From assembly GCF_000403395.2 (NCBI RefSeq), contig NZ_KE159675.1:128325-192324 (forward strand): 64,000 nucleotides of DNA, read 5' to 3'. A program made the translations under genes and the position numbers. The DNA comes from Anaerotruncus sp. G3(2012). GTDB taxonomy: Bacteria > Bacillota > Clostridia > Oscillospirales > Ruminococcaceae. Within the stretch, counting starts at the first letter, position 1, and each line of letters opens with the position of its first letter. Of this stretch, positions 18,192 through 25,861 are shown piece by piece. The notes under the pieces were generated by a model. The model worked only from the letters and a program-made list of their open reading frames with translations, was not told the DNA's origin and searched no databases.

Positions 18192-18716
18192 TTACGCTGT
18201 CCCATCCTCTGTACCTGGCAGGGGCGGAAGCTGTTCCAGGCTTTCCAGACCGAACGTGCGCAGAAAATGTGGGGTCGTACGGTAGGAGAGCGGGCGCCCG
18301 GGCAGGTCGAGCCGGCCGGCTTCCTCCAGAAGCTGTTTTTCAATCAGAGAATTGACCACCCCGGAACTGTCCACGCCGCGCACCTGCTCGATCAGCGCGC
18401 GGGTCACAGGCTGGTTATAAGCGGCCACCGCAAGCACCTCGAGCGCCGCCTGCGAAAGCGGAATGTTGCGGCGCAGTGCGAGCGCGTCCTGAATCACCGG
18501 CGCAAAGGCTTCCAGTGTGGAAAGCTGGAGCCTGTCCCCCAAACGCAGGATCTGGAGCGGTATGCCGGCCTGATCGAGGCTGTCCTGAAGGGCTGGCAGA
18601 TATCGCAGGACGGTTTCCTCATCCGCACCGATCGCCTGCGCGACCCTCGCCGTTTCGACCGGCTCCCCGGCGGCGAACAGCACCGAAAAAATCTGTTTGT
18701 GCGGCAGGTCAATCAT
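18192..18716 (-). CDS. scpB: Segregation and condensation protein B
   Basis: A 174-residue winged-helix protein that, with ScpA and the SMC ATPase, forms the bacterial condensin. It starts IFSVLFAAGEPV and contains the conserved LEVLAVAAYNQPVTRALIEQVRGVDSSGVV (helix-turn-helix). The C-terminal segment YRTTPHFLRTFGLESLEQLP is highly typical. Its start overlaps the end of scpA by 8 nt, so the two are coupled. Confidence 0.95.
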   Translation of the reverse strand: MIDLPHKQIFSVLFAAGEPVETARVAQAIGADEETVLRYLPALQDSLDQAGIPLQILRLGDRLQLSTLEAFAPVIQDALALRRNIPLSQAALEVLAVAAYNQPVTRALIEQVRGVDSSGVVNSLIEKQLLEEAGRLDLPGRPLSYRTTPHFLRTFGLESLEQLPPLPGTEDGTA

Positions 18717-19449
18717 AACTCAGTTCCCCCGTTGTGGATGCGTCAGGGCAGTGGTGGGTCCGATCGAACCGGACCTGCCCGTCCTCCACCGTAATCCGTT
18801 TTGCCTTTACCAGCTCGAGCACCGCCAAGAAGGTCGCCACCAGCTCGCTGCGGTCGGTGCTCGTCTCGAACAGGCTCCCATAGGACGCCCTTCCCGACCG
18901 GTAGAGCCGTTTAAGCAGGTGCACGATCCGGCTGCTGACCGAGACGACCCGCCGCGCAACAATCCCCGAAAACGCCTGCGGGGGCGGGGGCAGACGCCGC
19001 AGACCGCGTCCAACCGCGTCGCGATAAGCGTCACAGAGCAGTTTGACCGGATGAGTCAGACGGTATGCGGTATCGGCCTCAATTTTTTCCGGCGGTCGGA
19101 CAAACCGTCGGAACTGCTGGCCCCGCTCCCCGAGTTCAGCGGCCATCTGCTTGCAGACCTGATATTCGAGAAGCTGCCCCTGCAGTTCGGTTTTGAGCTG
19201 GCGGCTTTCCTCCTCGTGCCTGGGCAGAAGGGAAACTGTCTTGATATAAACCAGGCGGGAGGCCATCTCGAGGAATTCGCTCGCCAGCTCGAGGTCCGCG
19301 TCCTGTGCCGCGCGGATGTACGCCATGTATTGTTCGAGCAGGGCGGAGATCTGCACGTCATAGATGTCCAGCTTGTGCTTGGCGATCAGGTGGAGCAGCA
19401 GATCGAGCGGGCCTTCAAATTCCGCAGTCCGGAACGAAAGCTGTTCCAT
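18709..19449 (-). CDS. scpA: Segregation and condensation protein A (kleisin)
   Basis: A 246-residue kleisin that bridges the SMC head domains. The N-terminus shows FEGPLDLLLHLIAKHKLDIYD, the ScpA hallmark. A helical middle follows, then a C-terminal winged helix containing ATFLAVLELVKAKRI. The start ATG at 19449 shares its A with the stop of the site-2 protease gene (TAATG). The longer frame to 19620 overlaps that gene and is rejected. The order site-2 protease, scpA, scpB is a common Firmicute arrangement. Confidence 0.95.
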   Translation of the reverse strand: MEQLSFRTAEFEGPLDLLLHLIAKHKLDIYDVQISALLEQYMAYIRAAQDADLELASEFLEMASRLVYIKTVSLLPRHEEESRQLKTELQGQLLEYQVCKQMAAELGERGQQFRRFVRPPEKIEADTAYRLTHPVKLLCDAYRDAVGRGLRRLPPPPQAFSGIVARRVVSVSSRIVHLLKRLYRSGRASYGSLFETSTDRSELVATFLAVLELVKAKRITVEDGQVRFDRTHHCPDASTTGELSYD

Positions 19450-20135
19450 TACAGAATAAACCGGGCGATCAGGTTGACCCAGCCGGTCGCGAAGTCCAGC
19501 AGCCGGTAGATCAGCCCGCTCAGGAACGAGAGCGGCCAGTCGAGCAGCGGGGTACCCATGACGATCACCAGCAGGATCATCGGCAGATACCGGCTGTACT
19601 GCGCAATCGTGTATTCCCATTTGGCGGGCAGGAAGTAGGAAAAGATGTTAAAGCCATCAAGCGGGGGGATCGGCAGCAGGTTGAAGACCGCCAGCCCCAC
19701 ATTGATCGAGACCATCATGCTGAGGATTTCAGCGACGATCCCGAGCGGCATGGTGATCGTGGCGCCGGTTGCAATTACCGCGACCGCAAAGAGCTTGTAG
19801 ACAACCATGATAATGAGCGCCAGCAGCAGATTGGCAGCCGGGCCGGCCAGAGAGGTCAGCGCGACACCGGCGCGCATCGAAATCTTCCGGTTGAACCTGT
19901 GGGGCTGTACCGGAACCGGCCTTGCCCAGCCAAACCCGGTGAAAAGCAGCAGGATCGTGCCGAGCGGGTCGAGATGGGCGAGCGGGTTCAGGTCGAGCCG
20001 GCCCTGCTGGTAGGCGGTGTCGTCCCCCAGCTTGTGCGCCATCCAGCCGTGGGCGTACTCATGAACCGGCATCGAGGTGAACAGCACCACGATCCGGGCA
20101 AAGATCTGATACATCGAATAGATCGAAAATCCCAT
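19449..20135 (-). CDS. Site-2 protease family (M50) membrane metalloprotease
   Basis: A 228-residue membrane protease. The zinc-binding HEYAH lies at residues 25-29. The second motif NLLPIPPLDGFNIF near residue 155 supplies the aspartate ligand. About five to six hydrophobic segments are present, and no PDZ domain, so this is the short YwhC-like subgroup. The substrate is unknown. GGAG precedes the ATG. The gene overlaps scpA by one base. Confidence 0.9.
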   Translation of the reverse strand: MGFSIYSMYQIFARIVVLFTSMPVHEYAHGWMAHKLGDDTAYQQGRLDLNPLAHLDPLGTILLLFTGFGWARPVPVQPHRFNRKISMRAGVALTSLAGPAANLLLALIIMVVYKLFAVAVIATGATITMPLGIVAEILSMMVSINVGLAVFNLLPIPPLDGFNIFSYFLPAKWEYTIAQYSRYLPMILLVIVMGTPLLDWPLSFLSGLIYRLLDFATGWVNLIARFIL

Positions 20136-20274
20136 AAAAGTCTCCTGTTCTGTTTGCGTTTCTGCGTTTGAGCGGTTTCTTCCATATTATACTGGCTTTG
20201 CGGGCAAAATACAAGCGATATTCGTAGGAAAAGCCGCTTTGTGCGCAATTTCACAAAAAATTATCAAAAAGCCC

Positions 20275-20303
20275 TTGCATTTCCGGGCCGCATCTGATAA
20301 AAT
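20275..20303 (+). promoter_or_regulatory. Sigma-A promoter of rpmB
   Basis: TTGCAT and TAAAAT are spaced by 17 nt, about 60 nt before the rpmB start codon. Confidence 0.75.
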
Positions 20304-20364
20304 ACTACTGTTGACCTCGAGAGAGAATTACAAAGACTGTCCCGCAAAGAGGAGGTGCAGACAC

Positions 20365-20553
20365 ATGGCAAAATGCGACATCTGCGGAAAAGGTGTTACC
20401 TTCGGAATCAAGGTTTCCCATTCTCACAGACGTTCCAACAGAGCTTGGAAGCCCAATGTACAGCGCGTAAAGGCGATCGTCGACGGTACTCCCCGCCACA
20501 TCCACGCCTGCACCCGCTGCTTGCGTTCTGACAAAGTGCAGCGCGCAATCTGA
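20365..20553 (+). CDS. rpmB: 50S ribosomal protein L28
   Basis: A 62-residue ribosomal protein. MAKCDICGKGVTFG with paired Cys, then VSHSHRRSNRAWKPNVQRVK and the C-terminal CTRCLRSDKVQRA, identify L28 of the four-cysteine, zinc-binding type. GGAGG lies 9-10 nt before the ATG. It is a single-gene unit with its own promoter and terminator. Confidence 0.97.
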   Translation: MAKCDICGKGVTFGIKVSHSHRRSNRAWKPNVQRVKAIVDGTPRHIHACTRCLRSDKVQRAI

Positions 20554-20566
20554 TTTCTGTGCAAAT

Positions 20567-20597
20567 AAACGCCTCTGCTTTTAGCAGAGGCGTTTTT
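20567..20597 (+). terminator. rpmB terminator
   Basis: The stem AAACGCCTCTGC / GCAGAGGCGTTT with a 5-nt loop is followed by T residues, directly after rpmB. Confidence 0.92.
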
Positions 20598-21186
20598 GTT
20601 TACCGTTGCAGGCGCTGGGCTTTCCGGGAAAGGGAGGTCAGAACGCCGCAATTGTTACAACCGGGACCGAACCGATCAGGTTAGCAATCGCTGCCGCTGT
20701 CTGACGGTCGGGTTGAGATGCAGGTATGGTTGGCTGTGCCGCGGCAGTCAGAAAAGCGTTGGATACCGCTGCCTGCGTCAATGGCGTTCCTCTGGCAGGG
20801 ACATAACTGCGGACATGGAGCGCGTCTGTCCGCCTGTCCATTGTTTTGCGGTGTTACGCTGATAAACGATGACACATCACCCCGGATGCTGAAGGGCACA
20901 AAGTGAAGTGCATTGGCTGCAAGCGTCAGGGGGATGGGATCGGCGGAAAGGGGGAACTCAGGGGCCTTCGCCACCGTGGGGACCAGGCCCCTGGAATATC
21001 TTATGTGGAAGCGGATGGAATGCCACAAAGCCGTCAGTTTATGCTGCGCAGGGAAAAGATAAAGTTTCTGTGAATTTTTTCTGCCCTGCCCTGGTTGGAA
21101 CCTGCCCTTTTGGCGGACATGATCGAAAAGACGGGGAGAAACAGCGAATCATCCCGCTTTTTGGGAGGCCGCCCCCGGTCTTCGGT
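20598..21186. other. Gene-poor gap of about 590 nt
   Basis: I find no gene I can support. Two overlapping leftward frames (20638-20841 and 20681-21028) have no ribosome site and show no recognisable protein. They could be remains of a decayed gene, since one frame seems to take over where the other loses sense. No RNA gene is recognised. Confidence 0.4.
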
Positions 21187-21215
21187 TTGACAAAGACCCA
21201 GAAGTTGCATATAAT
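21187..21215 (+). promoter_or_regulatory. Perfect-consensus sigma-A promoter
   Basis: TTGACA and TATAAT are separated by exactly 17 nt, about 95 nt upstream of the 3D-domain gene. It is the only full match to the consensus that I found in the window. Confidence 0.88.
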
Positions 21216-21310
21216 GGGTAGTGCTCTGATATACTAAACACAGGGTGAATTTCCCATCGCCCTATGTCTCGCTGTAAAAATCTGCGGCGAAAAGAAAAAA
21301 GGAGTATTTT

Positions 21311-22354
21311 ATGAGTCGGATTTGGAAAGAGGCCCGCGCATTGGCGGCATTTTTGCGCAGCCGGGCTTTTGCACTGGGCATGTTGTCGGTGGTGCTGGCA
21401 TTTGTGATCTTTCAGATTTCCACCATGACCAACGTTGTCTATGTGACCGATGAGGAGGGGAGCGAGCTTCATTACACAATGGAGAGCGATCCCGGAAAAA
21501 TTTTTGAAACCTATGCGGGCCAGCTGGACCAGAAACAGACTGGGTATCGTGGACTTTCCGGACACTACGCGGAGCTGAACACGACCCGCACCTGCAAAGC
21601 AAGCATCCAGGCAGACGGAGGAATCTCGTTCCATGACGTGCCGGTTGGTACAACAGTGGGCGACCTGCTCTACCAGCAGGGGATCACCTATGACGGGAAC
21701 GACCTGCTGACCCCGGATGCGGACAAACCCATCCTTGATGGGGATCAGATTACGCTTCAGCGTGTCGAATACGAGCGGTATACCGAAGACGAAGAGATCC
21801 CCTATCAGACGGTGCGGAAAAACACCTCCCTGATCCGGCTGGGACGCACGCAAACGATTCAGCAGGGTGCGGAGGGGAGCAAGACCCTTACCTATATGCG
21901 CCGTACGGTAGATGGCCGCAGGGAGGAGGTCCAGCTGCTTGGTGAGAATGTGACCAAGCCCCCGGTGACCGAGCTGATCCTGATCGGGTCGGAGGTGCCG
22001 GTTTCCAATCTGGACTTTGATCTGGAGGTTGACGAGAACGGAAAACCGCTCCATTATTCCCGCCTGCTGACCGACCAGATCGCCACCGGATACAGCGCGC
22101 GGCCGGGTGCGCGGACTGCCAGCGGACGGTACGCGATTCCTGGACATGTTGCGGTCAACCCCAACAAGATCCCCTACGGCTCCAAGCTGTACATCGCCAC
22201 CACCGACAACCGGTTTGTCTATGGGTGCGCGATTGCCGCGGATACCGGTATTGGGCTGATGGCGAATGTGGTGGATGTGGACTTGTTCTACGAGACCTAT
22301 GAGGAGAGCGTCCTCAATGGCCGGCGGATTGTGGACATCTATGTACTTGAGTAA
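21311..22354 (+). CDS. G5 and 3D domain cell-wall protein (YabE/resuscitation-factor-like)
   Basis: A 347-residue exported protein. One membrane segment at about residues 18-37 anchors or exports it. A DUF348-like repeat at about 95-135 (FHDVPVGTTVGDLLYQQGI) and a G5 domain at about 150-215 (YERYTEDEEIPYQTVRK) follow. The C-terminal 3D domain (about 255-345) is a lytic-transglycosylase-like fold. Its Asp residues occur in IAADTGIG and VVDVDLFY. Such proteins cleave or remodel peptidoglycan. It is expressed from a perfect consensus promoter, suggesting constitutive high transcription. Confidence 0.88.
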   Translation: MSRIWKEARALAAFLRSRAFALGMLSVVLAFVIFQISTMTNVVYVTDEEGSELHYTMESDPGKIFETYAGQLDQKQTGYRGLSGHYAELNTTRTCKASIQADGGISFHDVPVGTTVGDLLYQQGITYDGNDLLTPDADKPILDGDQITLQRVEYERYTEDEEIPYQTVRKNTSLIRLGRTQTIQQGAEGSKTLTYMRRTVDGRREEVQLLGENVTKPPVTELILIGSEVPVSNLDFDLEVDENGKPLHYSRLLTDQIATGYSARPGARTASGRYAIPGHVAVNPNKIPYGSKLYIATTDNRFVYGCAIAADTGIGLMANVVDVDLFYETYEESVLNGRRIVDIYVLE

Positions 22355-22383
22355 AGGCCCCAAATGGCCTGCCGAACAATCAA

Positions 22384-22421
22384 AACCGGAGGCCGGGCAC
22401 AATCGTGTCCGGCCTCCGGTT
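22384..22421 (+). terminator. Terminator of the 3D-domain gene
   Basis: AACCGGAGGCCGG pairs with CCGGCCTCCGGTT, extended by CAC/GTG around a small loop, and is followed by ATTTT. Confidence 0.9.
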
Positions 22422-22514
22422 ATTTTAGGACCCATTTCGCATTTTTCAAAAAGGGTTTTCATCCAATTTCCGCATATAACAAAATCCGGCGCTTTTGCAC
22501 CGGACCTTGCCTAT

Positions 22515-22599
22515 TGGTGGGAGGAGATGGATTCGAACCATCGAAGCTGAAAGCAACAGATTTACAGTCTGCCCCCTTTGGCCACTCGGGAACCCTCCC
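22515..22599 (-). tRNA. tRNA-Tyr (GTA)
   Basis: On the minus strand the acceptor stem GGGAGGG pairs with TCCTCCC, followed by A and an encoded CCA. The anticodon loop CTGTAAA carries GTA. A long variable arm of class II tRNAs is present, and the T-loop is TTCGAAT. It lies 15 nt after tRNA-Thr in the same transcript. Confidence 0.96.
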
Positions 22600-22614
22600 A
22601 TGATTCACTTTTGA

Positions 22615-22690
22615 TGGAGCTGGTGGACGGACTCGAACCCCCGACCTGCTGATTACAAATCAGCTGCTCTACCAACTGAGCTACACCAGC
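22615..22690 (-). tRNA. tRNA-Thr (TGT)
   Basis: The acceptor stem GCTGGTG pairs with CACCAGC, with an encoded CCA. The D-arm AGCTCAGTTGGTAGAGC and the anticodon loop TTTGTAA with TGT are canonical. T-loop TTCGAGT. Confidence 0.97.
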
Positions 22691-22735
22691 GGATTCATAA
22701 TCATTCTGAAATATCCTCGTTGGAAACTGAAAGTT

Positions 22736-22764
22736 ATTTTAGCATATCAATCGAGGTTTGTCAA
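22736..22764 (-). promoter_or_regulatory. Promoter of the tRNA-Thr/tRNA-Tyr transcript
   Basis: On the minus strand TTGACA and TAAAAT are spaced by 17 nt, about 46 nt before the tRNA-Thr 5' end. Confidence 0.85.
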
Positions 22765-22931
22765 CAGGTAATGGAAAAATTTTTTTGATTTTATAATCCA
22801 GGCTCCAAACCACCGGGAACCACCCCCGCAGCTATGTCCATTACAGCCGCCGCCTTTCGCCCATAGCGGCTGGTCCGCTTTGGTGACTCTAAGCCCCCCG
22901 ACACGATAGAAGCCAGGAGTCCCTGACCTGC

Positions 22932-23660
22932 TCAGCGCAGATACCAGGGTGCAGGGCTGCTGTTTGTCTCGTCAGGGCATCCGGGCTGTTTTGGCGGGGT
23001 ATATTTTTTGAAAATCCGCTCAAGGAAGAGGGAGGAGAGCAGTGCGGCGGCGGCGGGGACGATCAGCAGCGGCATCCAGTATTGGGGATAGGGGATCGCC
23101 TGGGGGGAAAGCCGGTAGGCGTCGAGCATGGACCGCAGCCCCCTGGCACAGATGAGGATTCCCTGCCCGTTAAGCAGGACGAGGACGACTGTCGAAGGCA
23201 GATGACGTATGGAGAGCAGGAACGAAGCGGAGAACAGCCCCCCGACCCCGAAGGTGAACCGGGAGAGGACCGGGAACAGGTAGCAGGCAGCTCCGGCAGG
23301 AAGCAGGAGCAGCACTCCATATGCGATGCAGAACGCGGTCCATCCACTGTCCGCCCGCGCCATCTGTCGGGTGAGGAGCATCCCGTTGCAGAGCAGGAAC
23401 CCCGCAGCCACCGCAATGGCCGAAGCCGGGATTCCGGTTTTCAGGTTTTCGCGGAACGAATGGAAAAAGGACTGGCCAACGCGCCCCTCCCCACGGCGGA
23501 CACTCTTGACAGCGGCATAGTAGAGGGCGGCTGTGGCAGGGCCTATCGTCACCACCGGGAGCGAGCAAACAAGCCAGGCCAAGCTCAAAAAGAGAAGGTC
23601 GGCGAACTTGCCAACCGCGCGAAAGAGAAAGTTGTCCGGGTTAAAGACCTGATTCAGCAT
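22932..23660 (-). CDS. DUF624 (YesL family) membrane protein
   Basis: A protein of about 242 residues with five or six hydrophobic segments. The start MLNQVFNPDNFLFRAVGKFADLLFLS and the following LVCSLPVVTIGPATAALYY are the DUF624 signature. YesL-type proteins commonly sit beside carbohydrate ABC transporters and two-component systems, and their role is unsettled. I chose the ATG at 23660, where the family begins, although no strong ribosome site precedes it. The longer frame reaches into the neighbouring gene and is rejected. Confidence 0.8.
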   Translation of the reverse strand: MLNQVFNPDNFLFRAVGKFADLLFLSLAWLVCSLPVVTIGPATAALYYAAVKSVRRGEGRVGQSFFHSFRENLKTGIPASAIAVAAGFLLCNGMLLTRQMARADSGWTAFCIAYGVLLLLPAGAACYLFPVLSRFTFGVGGLFSASFLLSIRHLPSTVVLVLLNGQGILICARGLRSMLDAYRLSPQAIPYPQYWMPLLIVPAAAALLSSLFLERIFKKYTPPKQPGCPDETNSSPAPWYLR

Positions 23661-23757
23661 CGGGGAAATCACCAGCCTTTTTGAAAGATGAGCAGCCGTA
23701 TCCGGATTTTTAAGGGCATAGTTCGCATCCGGAGGAAAATTGGGAAGATCGGCTCCA

Positions 23758-24339
23758 TCATCGTGCCCGGAGGTCGAGCAGAAAGAACAGGGCCGACAGG
23801 GTCGCCAAAACCAGAAACGACAGAAGGTCCCAGCGGTCAAGCACAGGGCAACCGAGTATTCCGGAAAGCGTGAGGTTGACAGCCGCACATCCCGGGATGG
23901 CTGTCAGGCAGGAAACCGCAACGGCCAGCAGTTTCCGGTTTCTCCAAAACCGGAACAGTGCAAAAACAATCCACAGAAAGGCGGCTCCGATCACTGCCAT
24001 CCTGCCGCCGGCCGGCAGAATGGAGGCATGGCCCTGTATCAGGAGGTCGAGGCCGTAGAGGAACGGCAGAAGGGAGAGGCTCAAAGCCAGCAGTCCCCAG
24101 AAAATCCCCCGCTGCCCATATAGAACGACCGGGAAAAAGACCAGCCAGACCAACAGGATCGAGAGGGCTGGGAACAGGGACCAGGTGAGCCTTCCGGAGA
24201 TAGACAGGTCACAGACCATAGATACCAGCATCCCGATTAGGAGCAGAAGGGAAAAGAGGAGGGCGGGACGCTGTTTTCCCGCACCGGCTTTCCCCGGGTT
24301 TATCGCACTATTTAACGGATCTGCGTGATGGAAGCGCAT
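23758..24339 (-). CDS. DUF6320-like integral membrane protein
   Basis: A 193-residue protein with about six membrane segments and little else. The segment VCDLSISGRLTWSLFP after the first membrane span resembles the DUF6320 proteins of Firmicutes. In those, a zinc ribbon often precedes the membrane part, and here it is missing. AGGAG lies 9 nt before the ATG at 24339. It lies between the epimerase gene (upstream) and the DUF624 gene (downstream), all leftward. The function is unknown. Confidence 0.62.
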   Translation of the reverse strand: MRFHHADPLNSAINPGKAGAGKQRPALLFSLLLLIGMLVSMVCDLSISGRLTWSLFPALSILLVWLVFFPVVLYGQRGIFWGLLALSLSLLPFLYGLDLLIQGHASILPAGGRMAVIGAAFLWIVFALFRFWRNRKLLAVAVSCLTAIPGCAAVNLTLSGILGCPVLDRWDLLSFLVLATLSALFFLLDLRAR

Positions 24340-24368
24340 AGAAAACATCTCCTGTCAGGGCGATGGGA

Positions 24369-24400
24369 GGGAGCCTTTTTACACAGGCAAAAAGGCTCCC
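24369..24400 (-). terminator. Hairpin after the epimerase gene
   Basis: GGGAGCCTTTTT pairs with AAAAAGGCTCCC around 8 nt. It resembles the tail hairpin of repeat family 1. It lacks a clear T-run outside the stem, so it may only attenuate. Confidence 0.5.
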
Positions 24401-24423
24401 CTTGGTTTCGGCGCGGGTCGCTT

Positions 24424-25644
24424 TTACGCTTTGTCCCCTTCGCGTGCGAGCAGCTCGGTGAGCATGGTGTCGCACATCACCAGCATACGCGGCAGGTGGA
24501 ACGGGCCCTTGAAGGTGCTGCCCTTGCAGGGCGGGGCGGTCGGTTTGCCATCGCGGCGCAGATAGCCATACCACTCGCCGTACTCGGGGTCAGAAAAGAC
24601 CTGCTTGCAGTATGCGAGCGTCTTGTCAAACCACGCAAGGTATTTTTCATCCCCGGTGTCGCGGTAGATCATCAGGCTCGCGATCAGGATTTCGTCGTGC
24701 GGCCACCAGAGCTTCATGTCGTGCTCGTATGACTCGGGCGGCTTTCCAAGGCAGTCGATAAAGTAGAGAAGCCCGCCGTATTCCTTATCCCAGCCAGCCT
24801 CAATCGCAAAATCAAACACCTGCATCGCGTTTTTGTGCAGCTGCTCATCCTTCTTGTGGTTGGCTTCCTCCATCAGGAACCAGCTGCACTCGATGTCATG
24901 TCCTGGGTTGACCACCCGGCCTGCGGTGATGCTGTCCATGAATTCGCCGTTTACGCCCACTGATTCAAGGGTACATTTCAGTTCCGGCTTGAAGTGGTAG
25001 CCGAAGATCGTCTGCACGCACTCGGCGCTGCGTTTGTCATACAGCTCGGCATTCGCAGGGTCGACCCGCCGCATGATCGAGGTGATGTTCAGATAGATCA
25101 TCGGGTCGGCGAGTGCACGTCCCGAGCGGGTTTCAGGGATCGTCTTGGGGCCCAGCCCGGTGGGGTCCTTAATCAGGCCGTTGTTCAGTTGATAGATCAG
25201 CTCATAGGCGTCGCGGGCACGCTTCAGGCAGGTTTCGTCACCGGTTACGCCGTAATACTCGGCATTGCCGATGCAGTAGAATCCCTCAGAGAAACAGTAG
25301 CGGCGCTGGCGCAGCGGCTTGCCGTCCGCGGTGACGGTGAAGTAAAGCCGGTTGCCCGCCTCACGGTTGATGCAGTGTTCCTCCAGGAAATCCAGACAGC
25401 TTTTGCTCGCTGCAAGCCATTCGGGGCGCGCCCCATAGACATGGCAAAGATAGGCGAACGTCCATGCGCAGCGGCCCTGCATCCAGACGCTTTTGTCGGT
25501 CGAAAAAACCTGGCCGGTTCGGTCGAGGCAGGTGTAAACGCCGCCATTCACCTTGTCGAGGCCGTTTTTCAGCCAGAAATCCACACAGCGGTCGAGCTCG
25601 GCCCTGATCCACTCCTGATACCCTTTGAGTTTTGCACTGTCCAT
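24424..25644 (-). CDS. N-acylglucosamine 2-epimerase (AGE/RnBP family)
   Basis: A 406-residue (alpha/alpha)6-barrel enzyme that interconverts ManNAc and GlcNAc without a phosphate group. Family features include YTCLDRTGQVFSTDKSVWMQGR near residue 40, FSEGFYCIGNAEYY, the catalytic-site histidines in NPGHDIECSW, and KLWWPHDEILIA. The length is normal. It differs from the small TIM-barrel NanE of most Firmicutes, which acts on ManNAc-6-phosphate. It faces the ROK-like kinase gene across a shared promoter region, within a sialic-acid gene neighbourhood. Confidence 0.9.
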   Translation of the reverse strand: MDSAKLKGYQEWIRAELDRCVDFWLKNGLDKVNGGVYTCLDRTGQVFSTDKSVWMQGRCAWTFAYLCHVYGARPEWLAASKSCLDFLEEHCINREAGNRLYFTVTADGKPLRQRRYCFSEGFYCIGNAEYYGVTGDETCLKRARDAYELIYQLNNGLIKDPTGLGPKTIPETRSGRALADPMIYLNITSIMRRVDPANAELYDKRSAECVQTIFGYHFKPELKCTLESVGVNGEFMDSITAGRVVNPGHDIECSWFLMEEANHKKDEQLHKNAMQVFDFAIEAGWDKEYGGLLYFIDCLGKPPESYEHDMKLWWPHDEILIASLMIYRDTGDEKYLAWFDKTLAYCKQVFSDPEYGEWYGYLRRDGKPTAPPCKGSTFKGPFHLPRMLVMCDTMLTELLAREGDKA

Positions 25645-25694
25645 TTGAATCTACCCCACTTTCCTAACGTTACGGGTGAAATCTTGTCCTCTCT

Positions 25695-25724
25695 ATCATA
25701 CCCGCCCAACCGGGGTCTCGTCAA
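25695..25724 (-). promoter_or_regulatory. Promoter of the epimerase gene
   Basis: On the minus strand TTGACG and TATGAT are separated by 18 nt, about 50 nt before the start codon. Confidence 0.6.
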
Positions 25725-25746
25725 GAGGACAACCAGAAAAACAGTG

Positions 25747-25776
25747 CAAAATTTACAAAAACCAGTAAAAATTTTG
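25747..25776. promoter_or_regulatory. Candidate operator between the epimerase and kinase genes
   Basis: An imperfect inverted repeat, CAAAATTTAC ... GTAAAAATTTTG, lies 10 nt upstream of the rightward -35 box. A similar AT-rich dyad stands before the ABC transporter operon at 32022, so a shared GntR-type regulator is possible. Confidence 0.35.
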
Positions 25777-25785
25777 CCAAACTGC

Positions 25786-25814
25786 TTGACAGATTTTTTA
25801 AAACTGGGTAGCCT
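25786..25814 (+). promoter_or_regulatory. Probable promoter of the ROK-like kinase gene
   Basis: TTGACA is followed at 17 nt by TAGCCT, a weak -10 box. A weak -10 suits a regulated promoter. Confidence 0.4.
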
Positions 25815-25861
25815 ATAAGGTAAGAACAACCACGCGCCCAGATTGATGAAGGAGGCTGCTT

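Noticed and set aside
18709-19620. A longer ScpA starting at 19620
   Set aside because: The extra 57 residues lie over the site-2 protease gene and do not match ScpA. The TAATG junction at 19449 is the normal start.
20638-20841. A 67-codon leftward frame after rpmB
   Set aside because: No ribosome site, no recognisable protein and a frame switch upstream. At best it is a relic.
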